Assembly (NCBI RefSeq): GCF_034555965.1
Contig: NZ_JAYDCK010000003.1
Span: 744,001-808,000, forward strand
From: Aquicoccus sp. G2-2
GTDB taxonomy: Bacteria; Pseudomonadota; Alphaproteobacteria; Rhodobacterales; Rhodobacteraceae
Reading direction: 5' to 3'
Length of the DNA stretch: 64,000 nt
Shown here: positions 1 to 8,910 of the stretch, piece by piece
Layout: each line of letters opens with the position of its first letter
Position numbering within the stretch: position 1 is the stretch's first letter
Translations under genes and position numbers: made by a program
Notes under the pieces: generated by a model
What the model was told of the DNA's origin: nothing
Databases searched by the model: none
The model's input: only the letters and a program-made list of their open reading frames with translations

Positions 1-297
1 GATGCTGTGTGCTGCGGCTTTTATCGCGGCGGGAAATTCGCCGTAAGGCTCATGCGCGGAGAGCATATCGTTATAGGCGGTGACGATGCCAAGATTGGGC
101 GCTTGGGTGGTGGCAAGCGTGCCCTGATCCGCCCCCATGGACGCATAGGCATGGGCCTGATTAGAGCACCCCAGATGGCCGCGCGCTGGCCCTTCTGACG
201 CCGCTGCGCGCATCCGGTCAAGATAACCGTCGCGCAGGGTGCGGGAACGCTCGCGAATGCGTTCGGTCACGCGATCGACGGTTGAATGAATTGTCAT
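1..297 (-). CDS. edd: Phosphogluconate dehydratase (Edd), N-terminal part, cut by window edge
   Basis: Minus-strand reading frame starting at the ATG at 297 and open to base 1 (99 codons). The visible protein contains the Edd N-terminal features: an arginine-rich first helix with RERSRTLRDGYL, the LGCSNQAH segment, and the hallmark YNDMLSAHEPY motif. The enzyme is a 4Fe-4S dehydratase that converts 6-phosphogluconate to 2-keto-3-deoxy-6-phosphogluconate in the Entner-Doudoroff pathway, the usual glycolytic route in Rhodobacterales. The Fe-S cysteines lie beyond the window. It is divergent from the lipoprotein at 537. Confidence 0.9.
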   Translation of the reverse strand, partial: MTIHSTVDRVTERIRERSRTLRDGYLDRMRAAASEGPARGHLGCSNQAHAYASMGADQGTLATTQAPNLGIVTAYNDMLSAHEPYGEFPAAIKAAAHSI

Positions 298-536
298 GGC
301 AGCATGGCCCCCGGTTCGTCTTTGGCGCGCATGACCCTGTAATATCAGATGAGTTTACCGCTAACAACGGCTGTTGGCGCGGCAACCTGTTGCCGGGAAG
401 ACTCAAATCAGCCGCCAAACGCCCCCCGCCGCAGTATTTCCCCCGCATCACCCCGGTGGTGCCCAAAATTTGTCTCAATTCCGGGCAAATCATGGAGCAT
501 CTCAGAAAAAGGGCCGGAAGCCCAAGGAGGAAGAGC

Positions 537-1229
537 ATGAAACATGTTCGTTTGGTTGCAGCAATGATAATGGGAATGGCCGTCTCGGGCTGTGCCACGA
601 TGGATATTGCCACCCGTAACGCCTCGTTCGAGGCCCCGGCCGCAGCGGCGGCGGTTGCTCCGTCGATGAAGGTGGTCTCATATGAGGTGCGGGTGCCGCA
701 CAGCCTGAAGGTTTCCGAAGCCAACAGCTTCTATCCGTCGGGCGATATCGTCTGGCGCGGAGAGCCGCTGGGTGATCGGTATGCGCAGGTCGAGAAGATT
801 TTCGACGACAGCCTTGCGGCCAGCACCAAGGGCAGCGACGGCAAGCTTCCGGTGATGCTGGATATCGAAGTGTCGAAATTCCACGCGCTGAGCGAGAAGA
901 CCCGTTACACCGTTGGTGGGCGTCACGAGATTCATTTCGTGATGAACTTCCTTGATCCGACAACCCGGCAGCCGGTGGCCCCACCGCGCAAGATCGACGC
1001 GACGTTCAAAGGCTTTGGCGGGGCGCGGGCAATTCATGCTGAAGAAAACGGCATGACCCAGCGGGTGCGGATCGTCAGCCATCTTACGGGCGTCTTCCGC
1101 CACCAGCTTGGGCTTGATGCCAAACCGCCGGTAGAAGCGCCGAAGGTCTTTGAGGTGCAGCCGGACATGGTTTCGCGCAACCTGCAAAAACCGCTGAGCA
1201 TCAGCGACAGAACAACCGGATTGTTCTAA
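537..1229 (+). CDS. Outer-membrane-type lipoprotein, DUF6778-like
   Basis: 230-residue protein. The start is fixed by a strong Shine-Dalgarno AAGGAGG at 524-530, six bases before the ATG; the longer upstream frame is not needed. The N-terminus is a lipoprotein signal peptide ending in AVSGC with the lipidated cysteine at residue 19. The body contains EANSFYPSGDIVWRGEPLGDR and a C-terminal part ending in DRTTGLF, resembling the DUF6778 lipoproteins of roseobacters as I remember them. Function unknown. A rho-independent terminator-like hairpin follows at 1258-1291. No operon partner is obvious. Confidence 0.8.
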   Translation: MKHVRLVAAMIMGMAVSGCATMDIATRNASFEAPAAAAAVAPSMKVVSYEVRVPHSLKVSEANSFYPSGDIVWRGEPLGDRYAQVEKIFDDSLAASTKGSDGKLPVMLDIEVSKFHALSEKTRYTVGGRHEIHFVMNFLDPTTRQPVAPPRKIDATFKGFGGARAIHAEENGMTQRVRIVSHLTGVFRHQLGLDAKPPVEAPKVFEVQPDMVSRNLQKPLSISDRTTGLF

Positions 1230-1257
1230 GGCCTTTCACAAGGACAGTGATATGCGG

Positions 1258-1291
1258 TAAGGGGGCGGCCATGGAGCGGCCCCCTTATCCT
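1258..1291 (+). terminator. Terminator-like hairpin that also covers the start codon of the next gene
   Basis: TAAGGGGGC (1258-1266) pairs perfectly with GCCCCCTTA (1279-1287), followed by TCCTTTT. It is well placed to end transcription of the lipoprotein gene. The loop contains the ATG at 1271, the best start of the rRNA methyltransferase gene, so the structure could also influence translation of that gene. Confidence 0.6.
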
Positions 1292-2465
1292 TTTGTCCGG
1301 CTGAAGCCGAAAGCCGACGCGCGCAAGCTGCGCCATGGATTCCCGTGGGTGTTTGCAAATGACGTGGTGACGGACCGGCGCACCAAGGCGCTGCGCCCCG
1401 GCACATTGGCGGTTTTGCAGGATGCAGAGCGGCGCGACATTGGCGTTGTCGCGGTCAATCCAAATTCAAAGATATTCTGCCGGATTCTGGACCGTGCCCC
1501 GGAGGCGGCGATTGACAGGGTCTGGCTTGAAAGCAGGCTTGCCCGCGCGCTTGGGCTGCGGGCGCGGCTTTTTGAGCGGCCATTTTACAGATTGGTCCAT
1601 GCCGAAGGCGATGGCCTGCCCGGCGTGGTGATTGACCGCTTCGGGGATGTCGCGGTGATTCAGCCCAACGCCGCTTGGGCAGAGCTGCTCCTGCCTGAAC
1701 TGGCGGCGGCATTGCAGGCGGTGACGGGGGTATCTTGCGTGCTCAAGAATGCCAGCGGGCGGGCGCGCGCGCTGGAGGGGCTTGACGAGACCCACGCGGT
1801 CTTGATCGGCACCGCGCCGGGCGCGCCGGTGCCGGTGGAGATGAACGGCGCGGTTTATATGGCAGACCTGATCGGCGGGCAGAAAACCGGGCTGTTCTTC
1901 GATCAGCGCGCCAATCAAGGGTTTGCCGCAAGCCTTGCCCGTGGCGGATCGGTGCTTGATGTGTTCAGCCATGTCGGCGGGTTCGGGTTGGCCGCGCTGG
2001 CGGGGGGCACAAAGCGCGCTTTGCGTAGATGGCTCTGAGCCCGCACTGACCCTTGCGGCGCAAGGCGCGGATGCGATGGGCATGGGCGCGCGTTTTACGG
2101 CGCGCAAGGGCGACGCGTTCGAGGCGCTGACGGCACTGGCCGATGAGGGCGCGCTGTTTGACATGGTGATTTGCGACCCGCCCGCATTCGCGCCCAGCAA
2201 ACAGGCGCTTGAGCCGGGGCTGCGTGCCTATGAAAAGGTGGCGCGCCAGGCAGCGGGCGTAGTGAAAGAGGGTGGTTATCTCGGGCTTTGTTCGTGCTCG
2301 CACGCCGCCGATCTCAACCGGTTCAGAGATGCCTGCATTCGCGGAATTGGCCGGGCCGGACGAACGGGTCAGCTTTTGCACACCGGCTTTGCCGGGGCGG
2401 ATCATCCGCAATTGCCGCAACTGGCTGAGAGCGGCTATCTCAAAGCGTTGTTCTTCCGGCTTTGA
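1271..2465 (+). pseudogene. RlmI-like class I rRNA (cytosine) methyltransferase, frame broken by one base
   Basis: The N-terminal part (frame from 1271) has a PUA-type segment (VRLKPKADARKLRHGFPWVF) and a methyltransferase core with QKTGLFFDQRANQ and VLDVFSHVGGFGLAAL. The second half continues in the next frame with DGSEPALTLAAQGA, the catalytic DPPAF motif and CSCSHA. The two halves join if one G is removed from the G6 run at 2002-2007, giving ALAGAQSALCVDG. The family methylates C5 of a cytosine in 23S rRNA (RlmI in E. coli). Either a sequencing indel or a recent inactivation; I favour the former because both halves are intact. It overlaps the PIN gene by four bases (TTGA). Confidence 0.8.
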
Positions 2466-3013
2466 AGGCGCTGCTTGATACCTGCGTGCTTTACCCCACG
2501 GTGATGCGTGAAATGCTGTTGGGTGTGGCGCAGACCGGCGCGTTCACACCGCTTTGGTCAGCGCGGATTATCGAGGAATGGCGTCGGGCGGCGGAAAAGC
2601 TCGGGCGCGACGGTGTGGCACAAGCGATGAGTGAGGCCGCAATTCTGGGCGCGCGCTGGCCGCATGCCGAGGTCGCTTATCCGGCGGCACTTGAGGCGCG
2701 GTTATGGCTACCGGATGCGGCGGATGTGCATGTTCTGGCGGCGGCGATTGCCGGGTCGGCAGATGTGATCGTGACGCTGAACGCCAAGGATTTTCCACGG
2801 CAGATTCTGGCCGAAGAAGGGTTGAGCCGGGCCGACCCTGACGGGTTTTTGCTGGGGGTTTGGCAGGCGGACCGGGTGGCGGTGGAAGATGTGGCGCGCA
2901 AGGTGCGCGACAATGCGCGGGCGCTTTCGGGCGAGCAGTGGAGCGCGCGCGGGCTTTTGAAAAAGGCCCGCCTGCCACGGCTGGGCAAGGCAGTGTCGGG
3001 CGCGTTGGACTGA
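2462..3013 (+). CDS. PIN domain protein (putative ribonuclease)
   Basis: 183 residues, starting at TTG (2462) that overlaps the stop of the methyltransferase gene (TTGA), which suggests translational coupling. A PIN fold is indicated by the N-terminal LLDTCVLYP motif (Asp6 as first metal ligand) and by a central DAADVHVLAAAI and VTLNAKDFP segment with the further acidic residues. PIN proteins are Mg-dependent single-strand RNases. No antitoxin-like small gene is adjacent, so a classical VapBC pair is not supported; the linkage to an rRNA methyltransferase is typical in related genomes. Confidence 0.75.
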   Translation: MKALLDTCVLYPTVMREMLLGVAQTGAFTPLWSARIIEEWRRAAEKLGRDGVAQAMSEAAILGARWPHAEVAYPAALEARLWLPDAADVHVLAAAIAGSADVIVTLNAKDFPRQILAEEGLSRADPDGFLLGVWQADRVAVEDVARKVRDNARALSGEQWSARGLLKKARLPRLGKAVSGALD

Positions 3014-3064
3014 GGCGCGCACCCGGTGGGCGTGGCGGTGGCGCGGGTGGCTGGCCGCGTGTTT

Positions 3065-3087
3065 GGATATTTATGGCAAAATGAAGC
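3065..3087 (+). repeat. Copy 1 of a dispersed 23-base repeat
   Basis: GGATATTT, then three bases (ATG), then GCAAAATGAAGC. The same arrangement is found at 24124-24146 and 50787-50809. This copy lies between the 3' ends of the PIN gene and the convergent M48 gene. Read in one frame all three copies give DI(F/Y)(G/S)KMK. Function unknown. Confidence 0.7.
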
Positions 3088-3097
3088 AGGGGCGCTT

Positions 3098-3778
3098 TCA
3101 GCTTTGCCATTTCGCGTCATGTGAGCGGATCGCCTTGATCCGGTCGGGCGTGGCGGGGTGCGACAAGAGCCATGCCGGCGGGCGCGCACCCCCGGCGGTG
3201 AGTGCGTCGAGTTTTTCAAACAGGGTGATTTGCGGGGCGCTGCCGATGCCCGCCTTGGTCAGCAGGGCGGTGGCGTATTCATCTGCCTCGTATTCATCGG
3301 CGCGCGACAGATGCGCGGCGAGCATTGACGTTAGCGTGTTGGCGATGGCACGGCCCACACCGGGCAGGAAGCGCGAGAGAACGAGAGCGAGAGCGGTGCG
3401 CAGCGCGTTCTGACCGGAAAAGTCGATCATCCGGCGGCGCGTATGGCCCAGCGCCACATGGCCCAGCTCATGCGCGATGACGGCGGCAAGCTCTTCGCCT
3501 GTTACTTCTCCGGCGCGGTATTTCTCATAGAATCCACGGGTCAGAAAGATGCGCCCATCGGGGGCGGCAAGGCCGTTGACCGGGGCGATTTCGTAGATGT
3601 TGACGCGAATGCGCTTGATATCGAGCGCGCGGGCGAGCCGGTCGAAAATAGGTTTCAGGCTGGGATCGACCAGTTCGGACGATTGCGCATCAAGATTGCG
3701 CGCGGTGCTCCACGCGGAGAAGCGATAATAGGCGTAGCCATAGAGCAGCGCGAGAAGGATCGGGGCAAACTTCAGCAT
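3098..3778 (-). CDS. M48 family metallopeptidase
   Basis: 226 residues. The N-terminal hydrophobic stretch (FAPILLALLYGYAYY) is a membrane anchor or signal. The zinc site HELGH is at residues 103-107, with the third ligand Glu in the downstream EYEADEYA segment (about residue 164) and a C-terminal LLSHPATPDRI motif typical of M48. These proteases work on the periplasmic side or in the envelope, often in protein quality control. It lies 39 bases downstream of the cytochrome P450 gene on the same strand, possibly co-transcribed. It converges with the PIN gene. Confidence 0.88.
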   Translation of the reverse strand: MLKFAPILLALLYGYAYYRFSAWSTARNLDAQSSELVDPSLKPIFDRLARALDIKRIRVNIYEIAPVNGLAAPDGRIFLTRGFYEKYRAGEVTGEELAAVIAHELGHVALGHTRRRMIDFSGQNALRTALALVLSRFLPGVGRAIANTLTSMLAAHLSRADEYEADEYATALLTKAGIGSAPQITLFEKLDALTAGGARPPAWLLSHPATPDRIKAIRSHDAKWQS

Positions 3779-3817
3779 AGGAACAATCTGGGGGTTGGGC
3801 AGAGTAAAGGGAAGGGG

Positions 3818-4981
3818 TCAGATGGCCCATGCCACCGGCATGGCTGTCGGGCCACGGAAAGCCCAGCCGCGAAACGGCACCTCGCCTGCGAGCCTGAGGC
3901 CCGGAAGATGGGCAAACAGCAGGGGCAGGGCGATATCGGAGACCAAGGTGCGCGCGATGGCGGCACCGCCGCAGAAATGCGGACCCGCACCGAACGGAAT
4001 CGCCGGGCCGGTGTCGCGGGTGATATCGAAGCGTTCAGGCGCATCGAAATATGCCTCATCATGCCCGGCCGAGGAAAACATGAAGAAGGCGCGGGTTTCA
4101 GGCTCAAAGGTGATGCCGTTGACCTCATCCTCGCGCGCGACACGGCGCGGCGACATGCCGATGGGGGAAATCCAGCGGGTGTATTCTTCGAACGCATCGG
4201 AATAGCGCGCGTCGCCGTTTTGGATCAGTGCGTGTTGGTCGGGATGGGTGAGCAATGCCCAGGCGGCCCCGGCGATGGCATCGCGCGGTTCATTCTGGCC
4301 ACCGGAGATGATCAGCTTGATATTGGCGCGGGTGGCGGCGTCATCCAGCCCGGCCTGCATCTGCACCGAGAGCGCCGACGGGTTGGGCGCGGCTTTGAGG
4401 CGGGGCATCATTTCGGTGATATGGCGGTCGATCGACGCGGTGCAATCAAGGCAATTGGCTTCGATCTGCGGATCGCCCGTGTAATTTGCGCAGCCATCAA
4501 TCATGCCTTGCGAGGTGCGATCCAACTCCTCTGCGGGCATGTTTTCAAGCCCGGTGACAAGTTTCAGCGCCTCGGCGGAGGCGGGCATGGCGAAGTCGCG
4601 CACCAGATCACATTTACCGTTTGGTTTCAGGGTGTTCAGGATCGCTTCTGTCTTGTCACGAAAGAGCAGTGCCCAATGATCACGGGCCGTTCTGGGCGAG
4701 AGCGCCGGAAACAGGATCTTGCGCTCAAAGGCATGGGCCTCGCCATCCTTGCGCATCAGGTTTTCGCCCATCAACAGGGTCATCAAACCATCCGGTTGCA
4801 GTGAGGAGAATGTCGCTGTGCGTTTTTCCTGCGTGAAGATGTCGTCGCGTCTGGTGAAGAGCGTGGCACCCAGTTCGGGGACAAATGCGATGGGGGCGTC
4901 GCGGCGCATTTCGGCCATAGCGGGGTAAGGATCAGCGGCGAACGCAGCGGGATCAATATGGACAGTGGGCGCAGAGGACAT
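3818..4981 (-). CDS. Cytochrome P450
   Basis: 387 residues, a normal soluble bacterial P450 length. The heme-binding loop FGAGPHFCGG carries the proximal cysteine at residue 337, and the K-helix ExxR is seen in EEYTRW. The I-helix has SGGQNEPRD at 226-234: where classical P450s carry the acid-alcohol pair (Asp-Thr) this protein has Asn230-Glu231, so proton delivery to oxygen may work differently. There is no redox partner gene in the neighbourhood. Substrate unknown. It is divergent from the racemase-like gene at 5107. Confidence 0.92.
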   Translation of the reverse strand: MSSAPTVHIDPAAFAADPYPAMAEMRRDAPIAFVPELGATLFTRRDDIFTQEKRTATFSSLQPDGLMTLLMGENLMRKDGEAHAFERKILFPALSPRTARDHWALLFRDKTEAILNTLKPNGKCDLVRDFAMPASAEALKLVTGLENMPAEELDRTSQGMIDGCANYTGDPQIEANCLDCTASIDRHITEMMPRLKAAPNPSALSVQMQAGLDDAATRANIKLIISGGQNEPRDAIAGAAWALLTHPDQHALIQNGDARYSDAFEEYTRWISPIGMSPRRVAREDEVNGITFEPETRAFFMFSSAGHDEAYFDAPERFDITRDTGPAIPFGAGPHFCGGAAIARTLVSDIALPLLFAHLPGLRLAGEVPFRGWAFRGPTAMPVAWAI

Positions 4982-5106
4982 GACGGGGAGTCTTTTCGGC
5001 TGATGACGGGCTTACGGGGTATCTTGTGCGCGCAGGACAGTTCAATGCAAGTCCGGGTTTGCGGCACGCGGTCTTTCGTGCCAGAGTGCCTTGGGGAGAT
5101 ACGCTG

Positions 5107-5847
5107 ATGGCTTTGAATTTTAAGCTGGATCAAGGGGTTGATGAGCGGGGACGGCTTGGGCTGATTGTGCTCTCTACTGATGAGACATTGGAAAATGAGG
5201 CGCGCCATATCCTGTGTGGTAAGCCGGTGAGCCTGTTGCACGCGCGCATCCCGGCCGAGCCGGATGTGACACCGGATGCGCTTAGAACCATGGAGGGACA
5301 TATGAGCGCCACTGCGGCGCTGTTGCCCGAAGGGTTGGATGCGGTGGGCTATGGCTGCACCTCAGGGGCGACGGTGATCGGGCCCGAACGGGTGGGGGCG
5401 CTGATTTCAGGCGCGCGCGGGGCGCGGGCGGTGAGCAACCCGCTGACGGCGGTGACGACTGCGTTGCATGCACTGGGCGTAAAGCGGATTGCGCTGCTCA
5501 CACCCTACGTGGAAAGCGTAAACAAACCGCTGATTGCGGCGCTGGCGGCGGCGGGAATTGAAACCGGGCCGCAGGCAAGTTTTGGCCAAAGTGGCGACTG
5601 GACGGTGGCGCGGATACCCGAAGGCGACGTGCTAGCAGCAATGAAAATGCTCGCATCCTCAGGCGATTGCGACGCGGTCTTCGCAAGTTGCACGAACTTG
5701 CGAACGCTTGGCATTTTGGCCGAGGCGGAGGCCGCAACCGGGGTGCCTGTGGTGTCGTCAAATCTGGCGCTGATCTGGCATTTGCTGCGGCTTGCGAGGA
5801 TCGACGCACGCGGCTGGGTGCCGGGGCGGTTGTTCGCGCTTGCCTGA
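5107..5847 (+). CDS. Asp/Glu racemase superfamily protein (maleate isomerase / EutA-like)
   Basis: 246 residues; the ATG at 5107 follows a TTGGGGAGAT Shine-Dalgarno. Two catalytic cysteines are placed as in maleate isomerase and arylmalonate decarboxylase: Cys84 in GYGCTSG and Cys195 in FASCTNLRT. The N-terminal RLGLIVLSTDETLE is the substrate-carboxylate loop. The known family chemistry is cofactor-independent isomerisation, racemisation or decarboxylation of small dicarboxylates. The ectoine-utilisation protein EutA belongs to the same superfamily; this gene is about 23 kb from eutBCD, so an EutA role is only a possibility. Confidence 0.8.
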   Translation: MALNFKLDQGVDERGRLGLIVLSTDETLENEARHILCGKPVSLLHARIPAEPDVTPDALRTMEGHMSATAALLPEGLDAVGYGCTSGATVIGPERVGALISGARGARAVSNPLTAVTTALHALGVKRIALLTPYVESVNKPLIAALAAAGIETGPQASFGQSGDWTVARIPEGDVLAAMKMLASSGDCDAVFASCTNLRTLGILAEAEAATGVPVVSSNLALIWHLLRLARIDARGWVPGRLFALA

Positions 5848-5858
5848 AACAAGGGGCT

Positions 5859-7044
5859 TTATCGGGTCAACTCGCGCATCGCCTGTTCAATGCCTTTCAG
5901 GGTCATCGGCGCCATGCGGTCTTCGAAAACCTCGCGGATCATGCCGATGGAATGGGTGTAATCCCAGTATTTTTCCGGAACCGGGTTGATCCAGTAATTC
6001 GCGGGCCATTGCGCGCGGGCGCGTTGCAGCCAGACCTGACCAGCTTCGGCATTCCAATGTTCATTGGCCCCGCCCGGATAAGCGATCTCATAGGGTGACA
6101 TCGAGGCATCGCCCACAAAAATGCATTTGTAATCAGAACCATAGGTGTGCAGCACGTCCCATGTTTGGGTCTGCTCCTGCCAACGGCGGCGGTTGTCGCG
6201 CCAGACGCCTTCGTAAAGGCAGTTGTGGATATAGAAATGTTCGAGATGCTTGAATTCCGACCTCGCCGCCGAAAACAGCTCTTCAACCAGCTTGATATGC
6301 AGAATCCATCGAGCCGCCGACATCGAGAAACAGCAGCACCTTGACCGCGTTACGCCGTTCGGGGCGGGTTTTTACGTCGAGATAGCCATGTTCGGCGGTG
6401 GCGCGGATGGTTCCGCCAAGGTCAAGCTCCTCTTGCGCGCCATCGCGGGCCCAGCGGCGCAGACGTTTGAGTGCCACCTTGATGTTGCGGGTGCCCAGTT
6501 CGACATCGCCATCCAAATTGCGAAACTCGCGTTTGTCCCAAACCTTGACCGCGCGTTGGTGGCGGCTTTCTTTTTGGCCGATGCGAACGCCTTCAGGATT
6601 GTAACCATACGCCCCGAAAGGCGAGGTGCCCGCAGTGCCGACCCATTTGTTGCCACCCTGATGGCGGCCCTGTTGTTCTTCGAGCCGTTTTTTCAGGGTT
6701 TCCATCAGCTTGTCGAAACCGCCCAAGGATTCGATTTCGGCCATTTCTTCGGGCGACAGGTGCTTTTCGGCCAGTTTCTCCAGCCAGTCACCGGGGATGT
6801 CCACCGCTTCGAGAACATCGCCAACGGAGATGTTTTCCAGCCCTTCGAAAGTTGCCGCGAAAGCGCGGTCGAACTTGTCGAGGTTGCGTTCGTCTTTCAC
6901 CATCGACGTGCGGGCGAGGTAGTAGAACGCCTCGCTATCGTAGGTCGAGAGGCCTGCGCCGATGGCTTCGAGAAAGCTCAAGTATTCACGCAGGCTTACC
7001 GGAATGGCGTGTTCGCGCAGATTCTCGAAAAATGGCACGAACAT
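5859..7044 (-). pseudogene. VWA domain protein (COG3825/CoxE-like), frame broken by one base
   Basis: The N-terminal portion (from the ATG at 7044) includes MFVPFFENLREHAIPVSL, a charged linker and the MIDAS motif DVGGSMD. The frame then ends, and the remainder (KLVEELFSAARSEFKHLEHFY to MRELTR) continues in another frame. Removing one base within 6299-6304 restores DVGGSMD followed by HIKLVEEL. VWA proteins of this group work with MoxR-type AAA ATPases as metal or cofactor insertion chaperones; such an ATPase is encoded at 11257-12096 on the same strand. A true mutation or a sequencing indel are both possible. Confidence 0.8.
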
Positions 7045-7048
7045 AAGA

Positions 7049-7216
7049 TCAGGCCAGTCCGAACCGGATCAGGACAATATCAATAATCAGTGCGATCAGC
7101 GCAAAGATGATGCAGTAAACTGCCCCCCATTGCGCCATGTCGAGCGCCGACCCTTTGCGGCGTTTCGCTTGATAGATGCCGACAAGCAGCCCCAGTACGG
7201 CTCCGATCCAGACCAT
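7049..7216 (-). CDS. Small membrane protein, 55 residues
   Basis: The ATG at 7216 opens a frame of 55 codons ending in TGA at 7049, five bases before the VWA gene start and six bases after the stop of the DUF2927 gene. Two hydrophobic segments (IGAVLGLLVGIYQ and YCIIFALIALIIDIVLI) flank a basic loop QAKRRKGS, as expected for a two-span inner membrane protein. The tight spacing suggests one operon DUF2927-small protein-VWA. I do not recognise a family; the function is unknown. Confidence 0.65.
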   Translation of the reverse strand: MVWIGAVLGLLVGIYQAKRRKGSALDMAQWGAVYCIIFALIALIIDIVLIRFGLA

Positions 7217-7221
7217 GATTT

Positions 7222-8592
7222 TTACCCGCGTTTGCCCTTCAGCGGATTGAGAGCACCAATTTCGCGCAGTTTTGCGCGCACGGCCCAGTCCGCTCCGAAC
7301 CCGTAACGCGCCCAGCCGAGACTGTCCAGCCGGACATCGGCGGCTTCAGCGAGGTGGCCGGAAAGCTCAAGAGCTTCTGCGCGTAACAACAGCAGCGTGG
7401 AAAGAAGCGCGGCATTTTCACTGCGCGAAGCGGCGGGAATGGCGTGATTGACAAGGGTTATCGTGCCGCGCGCATCGCCCTGACTGAGCGCGTGTGCGGC
7501 GAGTTGCGCGGCGACATAGGCGCGGTGCAGCGAGGTATTGGGAACCATGGCATAGAAGCGGTCGGCGGCCTTGAAATGAGCCAGCGCGCCTTCCGGGTCG
7601 GTCGCGGCCAGAAGGCGGCCCATGGAATAATGTGCGAATGCGCGGCGATGATCCTGCCAGCCCAGTGATTTGGCGATCGAGAGCGCCCGACGCCCGGCGG
7701 CGATTCGTCTGGCATGGCTGGCACCGGGGCCAAGGGCGGTTTGAATGGCGTCGATCCAGCTGCGCGGGGTCGGGCCGGGGTTCACCGGGGCAACATGTTC
7801 ACCCGCCGGGTTGAGCCGCGCGAGGATGGCGGGCAGGCGTGCGGCGGCTTGAGCGCGGGTCATGCCGTTGTGCAACTCGGGTGCGTAATAGGTTTTCAGC
7901 ATCAGCATATCAAAGCCGGTCAGCACGGTATGGATGTTGTCATCGTTGAACACGGAATCGGGCAGGCGATAGAGGTCATCAAGCGGCCCCATAGCTTGCG
8001 CCAGTTCCTCATGCAGGCAGTCGCGAACCTCTTGCGGGGCGGCATCACTGGGCACGAAGACGGCCATCTGCGTGCGCTTGCGCAGCAGCGCCCAATTGGC
8101 TTTCGGGCTGCGCCGTGCGGCGGGGTATTGTGCGATGCTGGTGATGTTGGGCACCACGAAACAGGCGGCCTGCGGCAGGGTCTTGCGAATTTGCGCGCGG
8201 GTTATGGCTTGAATGGTGATGCTGGCGCTGGGCGCATTGGTGAGCGCGACTTGCAACCCGGCCTCGTGCTTCAGGCGGTAAACCAGCCGCCTCAGGTCGG
8301 GCATCAAGGTGGTAGGCACTGCACCGGTGACGCGGATCGAGATCGGCTGTGTGAACCGGGTCAGCACCGGCAGGTCGCGGCCCGATTCGAGCCGGAAAGA
8401 CAGGTCGAGAAAATCGCGGGCGATATCGACGTTGGAGCGTTGCGGGCGCGTCGGGTCAGGCGTTGCAAATGTCTTGATCGGTGGCAGCGCCATGGCATTT
8501 TCGGGCGGCGCGGCGCGGGTGGCCTGATCGGGAACCGGGCCGGGCATGCAGCCCACAAGAACGAGGCAGAGCGGCAGAAGGTGGGTCCGCAT
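7222..8592 (-). CDS. DUF2927 domain lipoprotein
   Basis: 456 residues. The signal peptide LPLCLVLVGC ends with a lipobox cysteine at residue 15, so this is a predicted lipoprotein. The middle part has the DUF2927 hallmarks: an R-x-G-D-P-like ITIQAI block, CFVVPNI, and DCLHEELAQAMGPLDDLYRLPDSVFNDD, which resembles an inactivated or atypical zincin-like site. The C-terminal third (about residues 290-440) is helical and TPR-like (ALSIAKSLGW, HYSMGRLLAA, LLLLRAEALELSG). Function unknown; probably periplasmic. First gene of a likely operon with the small membrane protein and the VWA gene. Confidence 0.82.
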   Translation of the reverse strand: MRTHLLPLCLVLVGCMPGPVPDQATRAAPPENAMALPPIKTFATPDPTRPQRSNVDIARDFLDLSFRLESGRDLPVLTRFTQPISIRVTGAVPTTLMPDLRRLVYRLKHEAGLQVALTNAPSASITIQAITRAQIRKTLPQAACFVVPNITSIAQYPAARRSPKANWALLRKRTQMAVFVPSDAAPQEVRDCLHEELAQAMGPLDDLYRLPDSVFNDDNIHTVLTGFDMLMLKTYYAPELHNGMTRAQAAARLPAILARLNPAGEHVAPVNPGPTPRSWIDAIQTALGPGASHARRIAAGRRALSIAKSLGWQDHRRAFAHYSMGRLLAATDPEGALAHFKAADRFYAMVPNTSLHRAYVAAQLAAHALSQGDARGTITLVNHAIPAASRSENAALLSTLLLLRAEALELSGHLAEAADVRLDSLGWARYGFGADWAVRAKLREIGALNPLKGKRG

Positions 8593-8910
8593 GAATTACG
8601 CCCCCGGCCAAGCCAGCAGACAAGGCAAACCCGCCTGCCTTTGGCGGGAGCCAGAGCAACGGCAAAAGTCTGCCGGGGTGTCGGTGCCATCAACATGGCG
8701 GCAGTGGGTGTGCTGTCGGGTTCGGCGGGATTGTGGGGAGTTTGCCGCTTTTTCGGGGCGCGCCGTTGCGGAAGACCGGGCACCATATCATTCGCTTCCA
8801 AGTGACTCGCCCCGTCTTGCAATTTTCGTTGGATAGACGTGTGCCGCCCGTTCCTGACGTGGTTAAGGAGCAAATAGGGCAAAAACGTGGCAAAAGGCGC
8901 GCGGGCCGGA
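8593..8910. other. Intergenic region without a gene
   Basis: 318 bases upstream of the DUF2927 gene and downstream of the EamA gene. It holds one hairpin, CCCGCC at 8630-8635 pairing with GGCGGG at 8643-8648, in the leader of the DUF2927 gene. No credible coding frame or RNA gene was seen. Confidence 0.5.

Noticed and set aside
2462-3013. VapBC toxin-antitoxin system
   Set aside because: The PIN protein has no antitoxin-like neighbour; it overlaps an rRNA methyltransferase gene instead.
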